In this document: piece after piece, positions 44,832-53,014 of the stretch
How the letters are laid out: each line of letters opens with the position of its first letter
Numbering within the stretch: the first letter of the stretch is position 1
Assembly: GCA_965222725.1 (NCBI GenBank)
Contig: OZ244969.1
Location: 1,178,001-1,242,000, forward strand
Source: GCA-2748575 sp965222725
GTDB taxonomy: Bacteria; Pseudomonadota; Gammaproteobacteria; Pseudomonadales; Ketobacteraceae
Direction: 5' to 3'
DNA: 64,000 nt
Position numbers and translations under genes: made by a program
Notes under the pieces: generated by a model
What the model saw: only the letters and a program-made list of their open reading frames with translations
Databases searched by the model: none
What the model was told of the DNA's origin: nothing

Positions 44832-45004
44832 GGTGAGGGATCACGTGTTCAGAGGGTGCTTGCTTGCCCTTCGGGTGCCCTGTGCTTCTCGTCAAATTTG
44901 GCGTTCGCTAAACTCGCCCTTCGGGCTCAGACAACGCTCACTCTATCCAAATTTGACTGCGATGCTCGGCGGCGCAAAACCCTCTGAACACGTGATCCCT
45001 CACC
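44832..45004. repeat. 173-bp nested palindromic element
   Basis: Outer arms of 26 bp are perfect: 44832-44857 (GGTGAGGGATCACGTG...) and 44979-45004. Inside are a second perfect pair, GTCAAATTTGG (44891-44901) with CCAAATTTGAC (44947-44957), a short pair GCGTT/AACGC (44901-44905/44933-44937), and two CCCTTCGGG hairpins (44867-44875, 44917-44925). It lies between two genes on the minus strand and has no reading frame of note. Confidence 0.88.
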
Positions 45005-45031
45005 TTTGGTGTCGGTCGTTCCCGATTTTAT

Positions 45032-46642
45032 TTATGTGGATTTTAGATTGTTTCCCAGGGTTGTTGCCAGTTTTGCGACTAATCCGTAAATGGAGAGTTG
45101 TGGGTTGGCGCCGATGCTGGTGGGGAACAGGGAGCCGTCCATTACGGAGAGGTTTTCCAGGTGGTGGTATTGGCCGTTGCTGTTGGTGACGGAGGTTTTG
45201 GGGTCTTCGCCCATGCCGCAGCCGCCCATGACGTGGGCGCAGCCGACGCGGACGGAGTTGGATTCCATCGCCAGTGTATCGATTTGTTTGAGGGCGTGGT
45301 CCAGGGTGTCGCTGAACTGGCTGCGGGTGTGGACGGGGCGGACGCGTTTGGCGCCGGCGGCGAATTGTATTTGTGCCATGACTTTCAGGGAGCGTATAAC
45401 GCCGTTCATGATGTAGTCATTCAGGGGGTAGTCGACGACGGGTGAGCCGTCTGCTCTGAGTTCGATGCTGCCGCCCTGGCTGTCTTCGTGAAAGCCGTCT
45501 CTTAGCAGGGCAATCATGGAGTTGAGGTAGGGCAGTTGTTCCATTTGCCAGCGGTGCAGGTCGGCGTGGCCCATGATAACGGCGGCCATAAAGCCGGGTT
45601 GCATGGGGGCGACTTCGAGTTTGAAGCCGATGGGGCCGGAGACGCCGTCTTTCCATTGGTAGTGGTCGGAGTAAATGGATTGGGGGGCGCCGTAGAAGCC
45701 GTTGATGGGTTCGGCGAATTCGGCAACGGAAAAGGGGACCGGGTGTAAAAAGGTGCGTTTGCCGATGCGGTTGTGGGGGTCGGGGGCGTCGGAGCGTAGC
45801 AGGAGTCCGGGGCCGCTGATGGCGCCGCAGGCGATGATGGTGTGGCGGGCTTTGATGGTGACTTTGACGCCGGTGGGGTTGACGTCGTTGTCGCTCAGGG
45901 CGATGCATTCCACGCCGCTGACTTGGTCGTTGTTGATCAGCAGTTTTTGGGCGCGGGTGCGGAACAGGAGTTCGCCGTTGTGGTCCAGGGCGGCGGGGAT
46001 GGTGGTGACCAGCATGCCTTGTTTGGCGTTGGTGGGGCAGCCGTGGCCGCAGTAGCCCAGGTTCCAGCAGCCTTTGACGTTACGGGGTATGGTTTGCCAG
46101 TCAATGCCCAGGGTTTTGCTGCCTTTTTCCAGTACGTGGTTGTTGGCGTTGGGGGGCATGTCCCAATGGCCGATGCTGAGCCGTTGTTCCATTTGCTCGA
46201 ACCAGGGTTTCATTTCATCGGGGCTGATGCCTTTGACGCCGAATTCCTTTTCCCAGAAGTTAAGAGTTTGTTCCGGGGTGCGGAAGGAGGAGGTCCAGTT
46301 GATGGTGGTGGAGCCGCCAACGCAGCGCCCCTGGGCGATGGTGAAGGCGCCGTCGAGGGAGGCGCGGGTTAAACCGTCCTGATACAGCTGGCTGAAGGCT
46401 TCGTTGTCTTTCATGTTGAAGTCGTCAGAGGATTTTAACGGCCCCTCTTCCACCATGATGACTTTCAATCCCTGCTTTGACAGGATTTCCGCGGCGGTGC
46501 CGCCACCGGCGCCGGTACCCAGAATGACGACGTCGGTTTCCAGGGTCAGGTCGTTAGTCAGTTTGCTGCCGTCACGGGTTTTCCAGCCGGCGGCAATGCC
46601 CTGGCGGATAATATCGGGGATGCCTTTTACCTCGGGTACCAT
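45032..46642 (-). CDS. GMC-family FAD-dependent alcohol dehydrogenase/oxidase
   Basis: A 536-residue flavoprotein. VVILGTGAGGGTAAEILSKQ (about 38-57) is the FAD-binding motif; GRCVGGSTTINW, a Cys-rich GCWNLGYCGHGCPTNAKQGM and the C-terminal AHVMGGCGMGEDP with SLFPTSIGANPQLSIY are those of long-chain alcohol/AlkJ-like members. It has no signal of its own; export could be by piggy-back on the Tat-signal small subunit encoded just upstream. Last gene of an ALDH-subunit-GMC operon. Confidence 0.9.
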   Translation of the reverse strand: MVPEVKGIPDIIRQGIAAGWKTRDGSKLTNDLTLETDVVILGTGAGGGTAAEILSKQGLKVIMVEEGPLKSSDDFNMKDNEAFSQLYQDGLTRASLDGAFTIAQGRCVGGSTTINWTSSFRTPEQTLNFWEKEFGVKGISPDEMKPWFEQMEQRLSIGHWDMPPNANNHVLEKGSKTLGIDWQTIPRNVKGCWNLGYCGHGCPTNAKQGMLVTTIPAALDHNGELLFRTRAQKLLINNDQVSGVECIALSDNDVNPTGVKVTIKARHTIIACGAISGPGLLLRSDAPDPHNRIGKRTFLHPVPFSVAEFAEPINGFYGAPQSIYSDHYQWKDGVSGPIGFKLEVAPMQPGFMAAVIMGHADLHRWQMEQLPYLNSMIALLRDGFHEDSQGGSIELRADGSPVVDYPLNDYIMNGVIRSLKVMAQIQFAAGAKRVRPVHTRSQFSDTLDHALKQIDTLAMESNSVRVGCAHVMGGCGMGEDPKTSVTNSNGQYHHLENLSVMDGSLFPTSIGANPQLSIYGLVAKLATTLGNNLKST

Positions 46643-46691
46643 GGGTGTGTTCTTCCTGTGATTTGTTGTTTGTTATGTCGGTGCAGGGGTT

Positions 46692-47255
46692 TTAGCCGGT
46701 GATATGTTCGGGTGGGCCCGGGTAGTGGGTGGCAGGCCAGTTTTCCGGTTGTGAATACCAGATCACGGTAACCAGTTGCGTCAGTTGCGAGTAACCACCG
46801 CGCAACAGGTTGAAAGAGCTGTCGCGCCAGTCGATCAGGAATTCGTTGACCTGTTCGGGAGTGGCGTTTTCCCAACGGGTCCAGAGGCCGGTGAGCAGGA
46901 TTTTGGTGGGGGCAAAGTAGAGCTGATCGAACAGGTCTTCCATGGCCACCTGGGTAAAGTTGGATGAGTGCACCAGAAAGGTGTCCACCTGGGGCATAAA
47001 GCGATCCAGTTTGGCCTGGTTTTCTGCGTCTGTGCCGGTGAATTCGGCGGGGATCACGGCCGGAGTGATGGCTTTCAGAATGATAATGTCTTTTTCTCTC
47101 AGGTATTTGAATTCGCTGGTTGCCGAGCGCTTGACCTGAGTGGTGGTGCAGGCGGTGATGCCTGCGCCGGCGGTGAGTGTGCCAGCCCCCGCCGCGCTTA
47201 TCTTTAAAAAACCGCGGCGGTTAACAGGCAGTATCGCCTTTGCCGTTTCTGGCAT
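46692..47255 (-). CDS. Tat-exported small subunit (gluconate 2-dehydrogenase subunit 3-like)
   Basis: A 187-residue protein. NRRGFLKISAAGAGTLTAGA is a twin-arginine signal; a lipobox-like ITAC follows. The mature part (FKYLREKDIIILKAITPAVIP, then helices) resembles subunit 3 of FAD-dependent GMC dehydrogenases. The next gene, 50 bp downstream, encodes the GMC flavoprotein, so it probably chaperones or exports it. No cytochrome subunit is seen nearby. Confidence 0.82.
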   Translation of the reverse strand: MPETAKAILPVNRRGFLKISAAGAGTLTAGAGITACTTTQVKRSATSEFKYLREKDIIILKAITPAVIPAEFTGTDAENQAKLDRFMPQVDTFLVHSSNFTQVAMEDLFDQLYFAPTKILLTGLWTRWENATPEQVNEFLIDWRDSSFNLLRGGYSQLTQLVTVIWYSQPENWPATHYPGPPEHITG

Positions 47256-47305
47256 GGTGTATCCCTCTGTTTAATTTTTATTGGCAAAAACTAAAATTGT
47301 TATGG

Positions 47306-48748
47306 TTATTTCAACAAGGCTTTAAACAGGATCTTGTGGATAGGCCGGTCCCAGGGCGGATATATGGCTTTGGCGCCGTTCATTTTGCCTTTGGAGACGA
47401 TGCCTTTGGCTTTACTGAAGGTCAGGAAGCCTTCTTTGCCATGGTAATGGCCCATGCCCGATGGCCCAACGCCGCCAAAAGGAATGTCGGCGGTAATCAC
47501 GTGGGTCATGGTGTCGTTAATGCAGCCGCCGCCGGAGTGGGTGTGATTCATTACGTATTCCTGGCGGTTTTCATCAAAATCAAAATAGTAAAGCGCCAGT
47601 GGGCGTGGGCGGTCGTTGATGTAGTTAATGGCACTGTCCAGGGAATCGTAGGGCTTGACGATCATCAGGGGGCCGAAGATTTCATCCTGTTCAATCAGCA
47701 TGTCGTCGGTGGTATCCAGCACCAGGGTAATGGGCATTTTCTGGGAGTCAGAAAAATCTTCATTGGAGGGGTTGATGGGAATAATCCGGGCGCCCTTTTC
47801 TTCCGCGTCTTTCAGGTAGCGCTGCAGGCGTTCCCGTTGCCGTTGGTTAACGACTGAGGTGAAGTCCTGATTGTGTTTTTTAGAGGGGTACCATTTGCTC
47901 ACCACATCCGTAAAACTTTGCACGAACTCATCCAGCTTGTGTCGGGGTGTCATAACATAGTCCGGTGCCACGCAGGTTTGCCCGGCGTTAATGCATTTGC
48001 CAAAGGAAATCCGTTCCGCGGCATCTGCCATGGGAAAGCTTTCGTGAATGACCACCGGGGACTTGCCACCCAGTTCCAGCGTGACCGGTGTCAGGTTTTC
48101 CGAGGCGGCACGCATAACGTGTTTGCCAACAGAGGTGGAGCCGGTAAACAGCAGGTGATCGAAAGGCAGCTTGGAAAAGGCAATGCCCACATCCGCTTCG
48201 CCGGTAACCACGGCCACATGATCTTCGGCATAGACTTCGCCGATCATTTTGCGGAAGGCTTCGGCGGTTTGCGGGGTGTATTCCGACATCTTGATCATGA
48301 CCCGGTTACCCGCTGCCAGTGCCGGCAGCATGGGGCTGAGTGCCAGAAACACGGGGTAGTTCCAGGGAACGATAATGCCGATTACCCCTAAAGGCTGATA
48401 AATCACTTTGGCCTTGGCGGGGCGTACGCTCATGGGTACGTGACGTTTTTCGGTTTTCATCCAGCTGCGCAGGTTCTTGGCGCAGTATTTGATTTCTTCC
48501 AGGCTGGACATGATCTCTGCGATCTTGGTTTCAGAATGGGAGCGGTTGCTGAAGTCTTCGTTCACGGCGTGAATAATGGCATCGGCGTGACGCAGTAAGG
48601 CAGGCTTCAGACGGTTAATGTTGTCGATGCGCTCTTCGGCTGTGGGCATGGGGTTGGCGCGAAAGGCCTTTTGCTGTGCCTCGAAGATGCGTTTCATGTC
48701 TTTGATTTCGGTCGTGTGTTCCGCCATCTGGGCTACGTTTGCCACCAT
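47306..48748 (-). CDS. Aldehyde dehydrogenase, coniferyl-aldehyde-dehydrogenase type
   Basis: A 480-residue NAD(P)-dependent aldehyde dehydrogenase. VIGIIVPWNYPVFLALSPML, FTGSTSVGKHVM, catalytic Glu in LELGGKSP and the catalytic Cys in INAGQTCVAPDY are intact. The C-terminal hydrophobic helix that anchors fatty aldehyde dehydrogenases is replaced by a short basic/aromatic end (PPWDRPIHKILFKALLK). First gene of the operon, so alcohol to aldehyde to acid oxidation is probably coupled. Its promoter region contains an 8-bp dyad. Confidence 0.92.
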   Translation of the reverse strand: MVANVAQMAEHTTEIKDMKRIFEAQQKAFRANPMPTAEERIDNINRLKPALLRHADAIIHAVNEDFSNRSHSETKIAEIMSSLEEIKYCAKNLRSWMKTEKRHVPMSVRPAKAKVIYQPLGVIGIIVPWNYPVFLALSPMLPALAAGNRVMIKMSEYTPQTAEAFRKMIGEVYAEDHVAVVTGEADVGIAFSKLPFDHLLFTGSTSVGKHVMRAASENLTPVTLELGGKSPVVIHESFPMADAAERISFGKCINAGQTCVAPDYVMTPRHKLDEFVQSFTDVVSKWYPSKKHNQDFTSVVNQRQRERLQRYLKDAEEKGARIIPINPSNEDFSDSQKMPITLVLDTTDDMLIEQDEIFGPLMIVKPYDSLDSAINYINDRPRPLALYYFDFDENRQEYVMNHTHSGGGCINDTMTHVITADIPFGGVGPSGMGHYHGKEGFLTFSKAKGIVSKGKMNGAKAIYPPWDRPIHKILFKALLK

Positions 48749-48846
48749 AATTCTGATTCCTCTGTAGATGATGTTTCTACACTAGCACGCTCTTGTGGGG
48801 TTTTCTTGTCTCAGCTCGCCATCACGGACGGCAGCCGTAGATAAAC

Positions 48847-48887
48847 AGTATACCAATAGGTCTCATTTTTAGAGCTTTTGCTCTAAA
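48847..48887 (-). promoter_or_regulatory. ALDH operon promoter with dyad operator
   Basis: On the minus strand TGG-TATACT (TATACT at 48847-48852) is an extended -10. A perfect dyad, TTTAGAGC (48868-48875)-TTTT-GCTCTAAA (48880-48887), sits at the -35 position, suiting control by an unknown repressor or activator. Confidence 0.5.
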
Positions 48888-49037
48888 GTGTCAATATCCC
48901 GGGGAGTTTTGCCGGGTTTTACCCGGCTGTTTGTGTGAATAGAGGATTCTGGATTGTGAATGTGCGCCTAATTTTCTTCGGGAGTGTTCCGGCTTTCACG
49001 CTCGGGTCCGCAGTCTCTTGTTATCAGGCTCTTGTTC

Positions 49038-50231
49038 TCAGACAAAGGACAGCAGCGCGGATACCAGCAGGTCTTCATCATAATAGGGGGTACTGCGTTC
49101 ACTGATCAGCGGGGTGTCCACCAGCTGAATCCCCAGCTTTGCCAGTTCGGCTTCGTCCACATCCCAGGGGTAATCCCGGAAGCTTTTATCGACAAGTACG
49201 AAATTCAGGAACTGCTGCGGGCTATTCGCTTCCGGGGCATCACTTTGCAGCTGACTGAGGAGGGCTTTGATCATGTGGCTAAAGTCCAGTCCCAGCTGTT
49301 CCGGGTCATTACCCAGGTTGGGTATCAGCACCTTGGGGCAGTCGTTGGCGGCAATGGCGGAGCCGGTGCCTTTCAGTAACAGGTTCGCCATCAGGCTGGT
49401 ATAAAAGCTTCCCGGTGGGTAGCAGATAATTTCTGCGCTTTCGATCAGTTTGCGGTTTTTCTTGCGCAACTGGGCGCTGGCGGGTTCGTAGTCGCAGGGA
49501 CTGCTGTTAAGAAAAATGCCCTTGATGGGAGACTGAACCGGTTCGGTTTCCTTCCCGGTTAAAAGATGCTGGCCGATAACGCAGTCACCGTTTTCCAGAT
49601 GGGCCCCCATGTGCAGGTCTTTATTGGCAATAGCCCGTACGGTGCCCTGCACGTTTACCAGTTTGGAAAACAGAAAAATTATGGGGTCCAGATGCTGGTG
49701 GTTGTTGAGATAGCCGCCTGCCAGAATCAGATTGCCAATACTGGCGCCACGCAGGTCAAAATCCTCCGGCATGGCATCGCGGAAATAACCCAGTTGATTG
49801 CAGATCAGCTGACGCATGGGGTTGGTGATTTCCGCGATCATGGCTGATTTACCGGATGCCAGTTCCTGGAGCTGTTTGTGCAATTGCCGTGGGGAGTCTT
49901 CTTTTGGCAAGCGGTAATTGAAGAGCTGATACACCTCGGGATGCCCCAGCACGGTTTCATCCGCCAGGGATAGCAACCGGTTTCTGAGATCGCCAATGGC
50001 CGGCATGGCAAAGGCGCGGCGTAATTTGGCAGAGCTGCCGCCGGAATCAAACGGGGTGACCAGATGAATGGAGTTATGGGTGAAATTCTTCAGGCTTCGG
50101 CACAGCCCGTTGATGGCGGTACCGCCGCTGAAGAACAGAATGCGGGGCCCCAGCTCCGGGTTTTTCTGATAGCGGCTGATGCGCAACCGGTCGGGAATAT
50201 CAATGCTGCGGGTGACTCGAATCCTGGCCAA
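49038..50231 (-). CDS. CofD-related protein of the GAK system
   Basis: About 397 residues. SGGTAING (35-42) opens a Rossmann-like domain with DSGGSS (62-67), GDLRN and RGASIGNLILAGGY, the layout of CofD/YvcK proteins; YvcK binds UDP-sugars and CofD transfers phospholactate. RSIDIPDRLRISRYQKNPEL before the core matches what I recall of the GAK-type CofD family. TTG 50231 with AAAGGAAG eight bases upstream is the best start; TTG 50309 or GTG 50300 would add a Lys-rich tail encoded by an octamer repeat. Divergent from the kinase-ligase genes. Function unknown. Confidence 0.8.
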   Translation of the reverse strand: MARIRVTRSIDIPDRLRISRYQKNPELGPRILFFSGGTAINGLCRSLKNFTHNSIHLVTPFDSGGSSAKLRRAFAMPAIGDLRNRLLSLADETVLGHPEVYQLFNYRLPKEDSPRQLHKQLQELASGKSAMIAEITNPMRQLICNQLGYFRDAMPEDFDLRGASIGNLILAGGYLNNHQHLDPIIFLFSKLVNVQGTVRAIANKDLHMGAHLENGDCVIGQHLLTGKETEPVQSPIKGIFLNSSPCDYEPASAQLRKKNRKLIESAEIICYPPGSFYTSLMANLLLKGTGSAIAANDCPKVLIPNLGNDPEQLGLDFSHMIKALLSQLQSDAPEANSPQQFLNFVLVDKSFRDYPWDVDEAELAKLGIQLVDTPLISERSTPYYDEDLLVSALLSFV

Positions 50232-50255
50232 AGTGTCATCTTCCTTTGTTATGCT

Positions 50256-50286
50256 GGCTTTTTGGCTTTTTGGCTTTTTGGCTTTT
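50256..50286. repeat. Octanucleotide tandem repeat (about 4 copies)
   Basis: GGCTTTTT is repeated at 50256, 50264 and 50272, with a fourth copy one base short at 50280-50286. It lies 25 bp upstream of the preferred cofD-like start, or inside the gene if a further upstream start is used. Eight is not a multiple of three. Confidence 0.85.
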
Positions 50287-50351
50287 GTTTTACGCTTCAC
50301 AAACAACAAGAGCTAACTGCAAAGGCCATCAGCGAGGACAATGCGCTGGTG

Positions 50352-50400
50352 TTGTGCCACAATAACACAGACTCTTGTCTGTCCCTGTATTATGGCACAA
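50352..50400. promoter_or_regulatory. Nested dyads in the divergent GAK promoter region
   Basis: TTGTGCCA (50352-50359) and TGGCACAA (50393-50400) form a perfect 8-bp outer dyad. Inside lies ACAGAC-TCTT-GTCTGT (50367-50382). A TATTAT (50388-50393) and, on the other strand, CATAAT (50389-50394) could be -10 elements. A related ACAGA-N5-TCTGT occurs at 56316-56330 upstream of the amphi-Trp/TetR genes. Confidence 0.5.
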
Positions 50401-50495
50401 GCATTTTTCTTCGTGCCCGAAAAAGCACCCGAAAAAAGCGCCTGAAAAATGCATTCCACCCAGTCACAACCGGAGTTTGCCGTCGGATACCGCCC

Positions 50496-52133
50496 ATGAA
50501 AATCGCATTGCCAAAAAGTGTGAAAGACAATTTGCGTTTTTTATGCGTAGAGGTGGATTCACAATTGTCAGTATTACAATCCTATCTGGGTTCCCCCACC
50601 ACCGCTATTGCGCGGCGTATTCTGGACCGCAGTGGTTATTCTTACAACCTGAAAACCCGCATTCATACCAGCTGCATCAATAAACTGGCCGACAGCAAAC
50701 AGGGCAGCCCGGTGCGCTTGTCGCTGCGCGGCGCCGAGTTTATCGCTACGGATCTGGAACGTATTGCCGAGCTGGGGCGTGAATGCGTTAAACAGATGAG
50801 TTACGTTGGCAAGCCGGAGTTACTGGAGCAGGAACTGTTTGATCCCCTGCTGGACCAGATTGCTTTCGGGGTGAACCATGTGATGGCTGCACTGGATTCC
50901 AATGATACTCAAATTGCGCTGGAAATCGGCCAGGCGGAAGCCCGCATGGAACTGGGCTACAAGCGCCTGTACAGCCACTATATCCGCGCGCTCAAATCCA
51001 GAAAACATACCGAGGATCTTACCCAGATTCTGTTTGTGGCTCACAGTCTGCGTCAGATGGGTGATGCTTTGTTACATATCAGTGAAGCTATTATTTCAGC
51101 CAATCTGGGGCAGCCGGTGAATTTTGAGCGTTACTTTTCGTTGCAGTCGCTGGTGGATGAGTTCGACGGCGATGAAGCTATCGCCATTAAGCCACTGGCG
51201 GAAACCCGCTCCGGCAGTGCGATTTCAGGCGTTCAAAGCAAGGGCGGTGATAGCGACGGTTACCTTGCCATATTCAAGGATGGTATCAAACGCAAAGTAA
51301 AAGAAGAAAAACAGGGTGTAAAAAGCTGGCACGAGATTTATCCGGGGCTGGCTCCCAAAATACTGTCCTATAAAAAGCGCGGCCAGTCTGCGGCGTTACT
51401 GATTGAGCATCTGCCGGGCTATACCTTTGAACAGATTCTGTTGAACGAGCCGCAGAAATTGCTGGACGATGCCCTGAAAAACCTGGCCAAAACCCTGCGT
51501 TCTGTCTGGAACGAAACCCGTACAGCAAAACCGGTGTCGGCGGGCTTTATGGCACAGCTGAACAAAAGGGTGGATGAGGTCTATGGTATTCACCCTGAGT
51601 TTCAGCAGGGGTTCAGCAGCATCTGCGGATGTGAATTGCCCTCTTTCGATACCCTGGTGGAACAGGCTGGCGAGCTGGAACAACAACTGCCGGCGCCTTT
51701 CTCCGTGTATATCCATGGGGATTTTAACGTGGACAATATTATCTATGATCCACTGGAAAAGCGGATCAATTTTATTGACCTGCATCGCTCCCGCTATATG
51801 GATTATGTTCAGGATGTGTCGGTGTTTATGGTGTCCAATTTTCGTCTGCAAATTCTTGATCGCCCGTTACGTTTGCGCATTCTGGAACTGGCTACCCGTT
51901 TTTATCAGGTGGCCGGGCGTTTTGCTCGCAAGAACAAGGATGACACCTTTGATATCCGGCTGGCACTGGGGTTGGCCCGATCTTTTATGACCTCCACCCG
52001 CTTTATTCTGGATAAATCGCTGGCCAGAACCATGATGTTGCGCTCCCGTTATCTTATCGAGCTGGTACTGGCGGCGGATGCCGGGCAGTATGCAAGGTTC
52101 CGGCTTCCGGTTAAGGAGATTTTCAGTGAGTAA
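50496..52133 (+). CDS. PhoU-aminoglycoside-phosphotransferase fusion
   Basis: A 545-residue protein. Residues about 5-215 are helical with two PhoU-like repeats (FIATDLERIAELGRECV; FVAHSLRQMGDALLHISEAI). Residues 240-540 form an APH/choline-kinase-type domain with HGDFNVDNIIY (catalytic loop, H407-D409) and INFIDLHRS (metal-binding Asp). The frame runs open from 50064, but that part overlaps the divergent gene; ATG 50496 is preferred although its ribosome site is weak. The ATP-grasp gene starts 8 bp inside its end. Likely phosphorylates a small molecule or protein; PhoU part may sense or dock. Confidence 0.85.
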   Translation: MKIALPKSVKDNLRFLCVEVDSQLSVLQSYLGSPTTAIARRILDRSGYSYNLKTRIHTSCINKLADSKQGSPVRLSLRGAEFIATDLERIAELGRECVKQMSYVGKPELLEQELFDPLLDQIAFGVNHVMAALDSNDTQIALEIGQAEARMELGYKRLYSHYIRALKSRKHTEDLTQILFVAHSLRQMGDALLHISEAIISANLGQPVNFERYFSLQSLVDEFDGDEAIAIKPLAETRSGSAISGVQSKGGDSDGYLAIFKDGIKRKVKEEKQGVKSWHEIYPGLAPKILSYKKRGQSAALLIEHLPGYTFEQILLNEPQKLLDDALKNLAKTLRSVWNETRTAKPVSAGFMAQLNKRVDEVYGIHPEFQQGFSSICGCELPSFDTLVEQAGELEQQLPAPFSVYIHGDFNVDNIIYDPLEKRINFIDLHRSRYMDYVQDVSVFMVSNFRLQILDRPLRLRILELATRFYQVAGRFARKNKDDTFDIRLALGLARSFMTSTRFILDKSLARTMMLRSRYLIELVLAADAGQYARFRLPVKEIFSE

Positions 52134-53013
52134 GCTCAGGGTTGGCGTGGTGGGCATCCCCGGCAAATGGTCGACAGAAACGCTGGCGGATGCAGTGGAG
52201 GAAAAGACCGGCTTCCGCCTGGTGATTGATATGGCGGAAGTGGCACTGGATCTTAATCAGGATGCGCTTTGGTTCCGCCGGCAGAATCTGTGTGAACTGG
52301 ATGGACTTATCGTTAAAAAAATCAGTGCGGAGTACAACCCCAACACCCTGGACCGGTTGGAATTGTTGCGTATTGCAGAGCAACAGGGTGTTCGGGTGTT
52401 CAGTCCGGCAGAAACCATGTTGCGTCTTATCGATCGTTTAAGTTGCACGGTAACTTTGCGCAATCAGGGTATTCCCATGCCGGAAACCCTGGTGACTGAA
52501 AGTGTGGACGCGGCTGTTGATGCGGTGAAACAGTATGGCGCGGCGGTGTTCAAACCGTTGTTTTCCACCAAAGCCCGGGGCATGTGTGTGATAGAGTCCG
52601 GTCAGAGTGACGCCGCCGTTCGCCGGCAAATAGCAGCATTTAAACTACAGAACCCCATGATGTATGTGCAGCGCAAACTCAGTTTGCCGGGCCGGGATCT
52701 GGGGATGGTGTTTCTGGGTGGCCGGTATCTGGGAACCTATGCCCGGGTAAGCCAGAGTGATACCTGGAATACCACCATTAACAGTGGTGGCCGTTACGAG
52801 GCGTTTGAACCGCCTGAGACCTGGATTGAGATGGCCCACCGGGCTCAGGAGCCCTTCGGCCTCGACTTTACCACGGTGGACGTGGCAGAAACGGAGGACG
52901 GTCCCATTGTGTTTGAGGTGTCGGCTTTTGGTGGTTTTCGTGGTGCCCTGGAAGGGGCCGGTATCGATGCGGCCCGGTTGTACACTGACTATGTCATTAA
53001 CGGATTAAGTTAG
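52126..53013 (+). CDS. ATP-grasp enzyme of the GAK system
   Basis: A 295-residue ATP-grasp ligase, RimK-like in length. AAVFKPLFSTKARGMCVIES is the glycine-poor variant of the ATP-grasp loop, MYVQRKLSL the hinge, and TVDVAETEDGPIVFEVSAFGG holds the metal-binding E and N/S positions. GTG 52126 is chosen since TTAAGGAG lies eight bases before it and the start overlaps the previous stop (GTGAGTAA). Family members ligate a carboxylate to an amine or thiol; substrate here unknown. Confidence 0.87.
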   Translation: MSKLRVGVVGIPGKWSTETLADAVEEKTGFRLVIDMAEVALDLNQDALWFRRQNLCELDGLIVKKISAEYNPNTLDRLELLRIAEQQGVRVFSPAETMLRLIDRLSCTVTLRNQGIPMPETLVTESVDAAVDAVKQYGAAVFKPLFSTKARGMCVIESGQSDAAVRRQIAAFKLQNPMMYVQRKLSLPGRDLGMVFLGGRYLGTYARVSQSDTWNTTINSGGRYEAFEPPETWIEMAHRAQEPFGLDFTTVDVAETEDGPIVFEVSAFGGFRGALEGAGIDAARLYTDYVINGLS

Positions 53014-53014
53014 C

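Noticed and set aside
45417..45908. 163-residue Arg/His/Pro-rich minus-strand frame
   Set aside because: It is a shifted shadow of the GMC gene with low-complexity composition caused by GC-rich codons.
50064..50495. 144-residue N-terminal extension of the PhoU-APH protein
   Set aside because: It overlaps the divergent CofD-like gene, has odd composition and crosses the promoter dyads; ATG 50496 is a better start.
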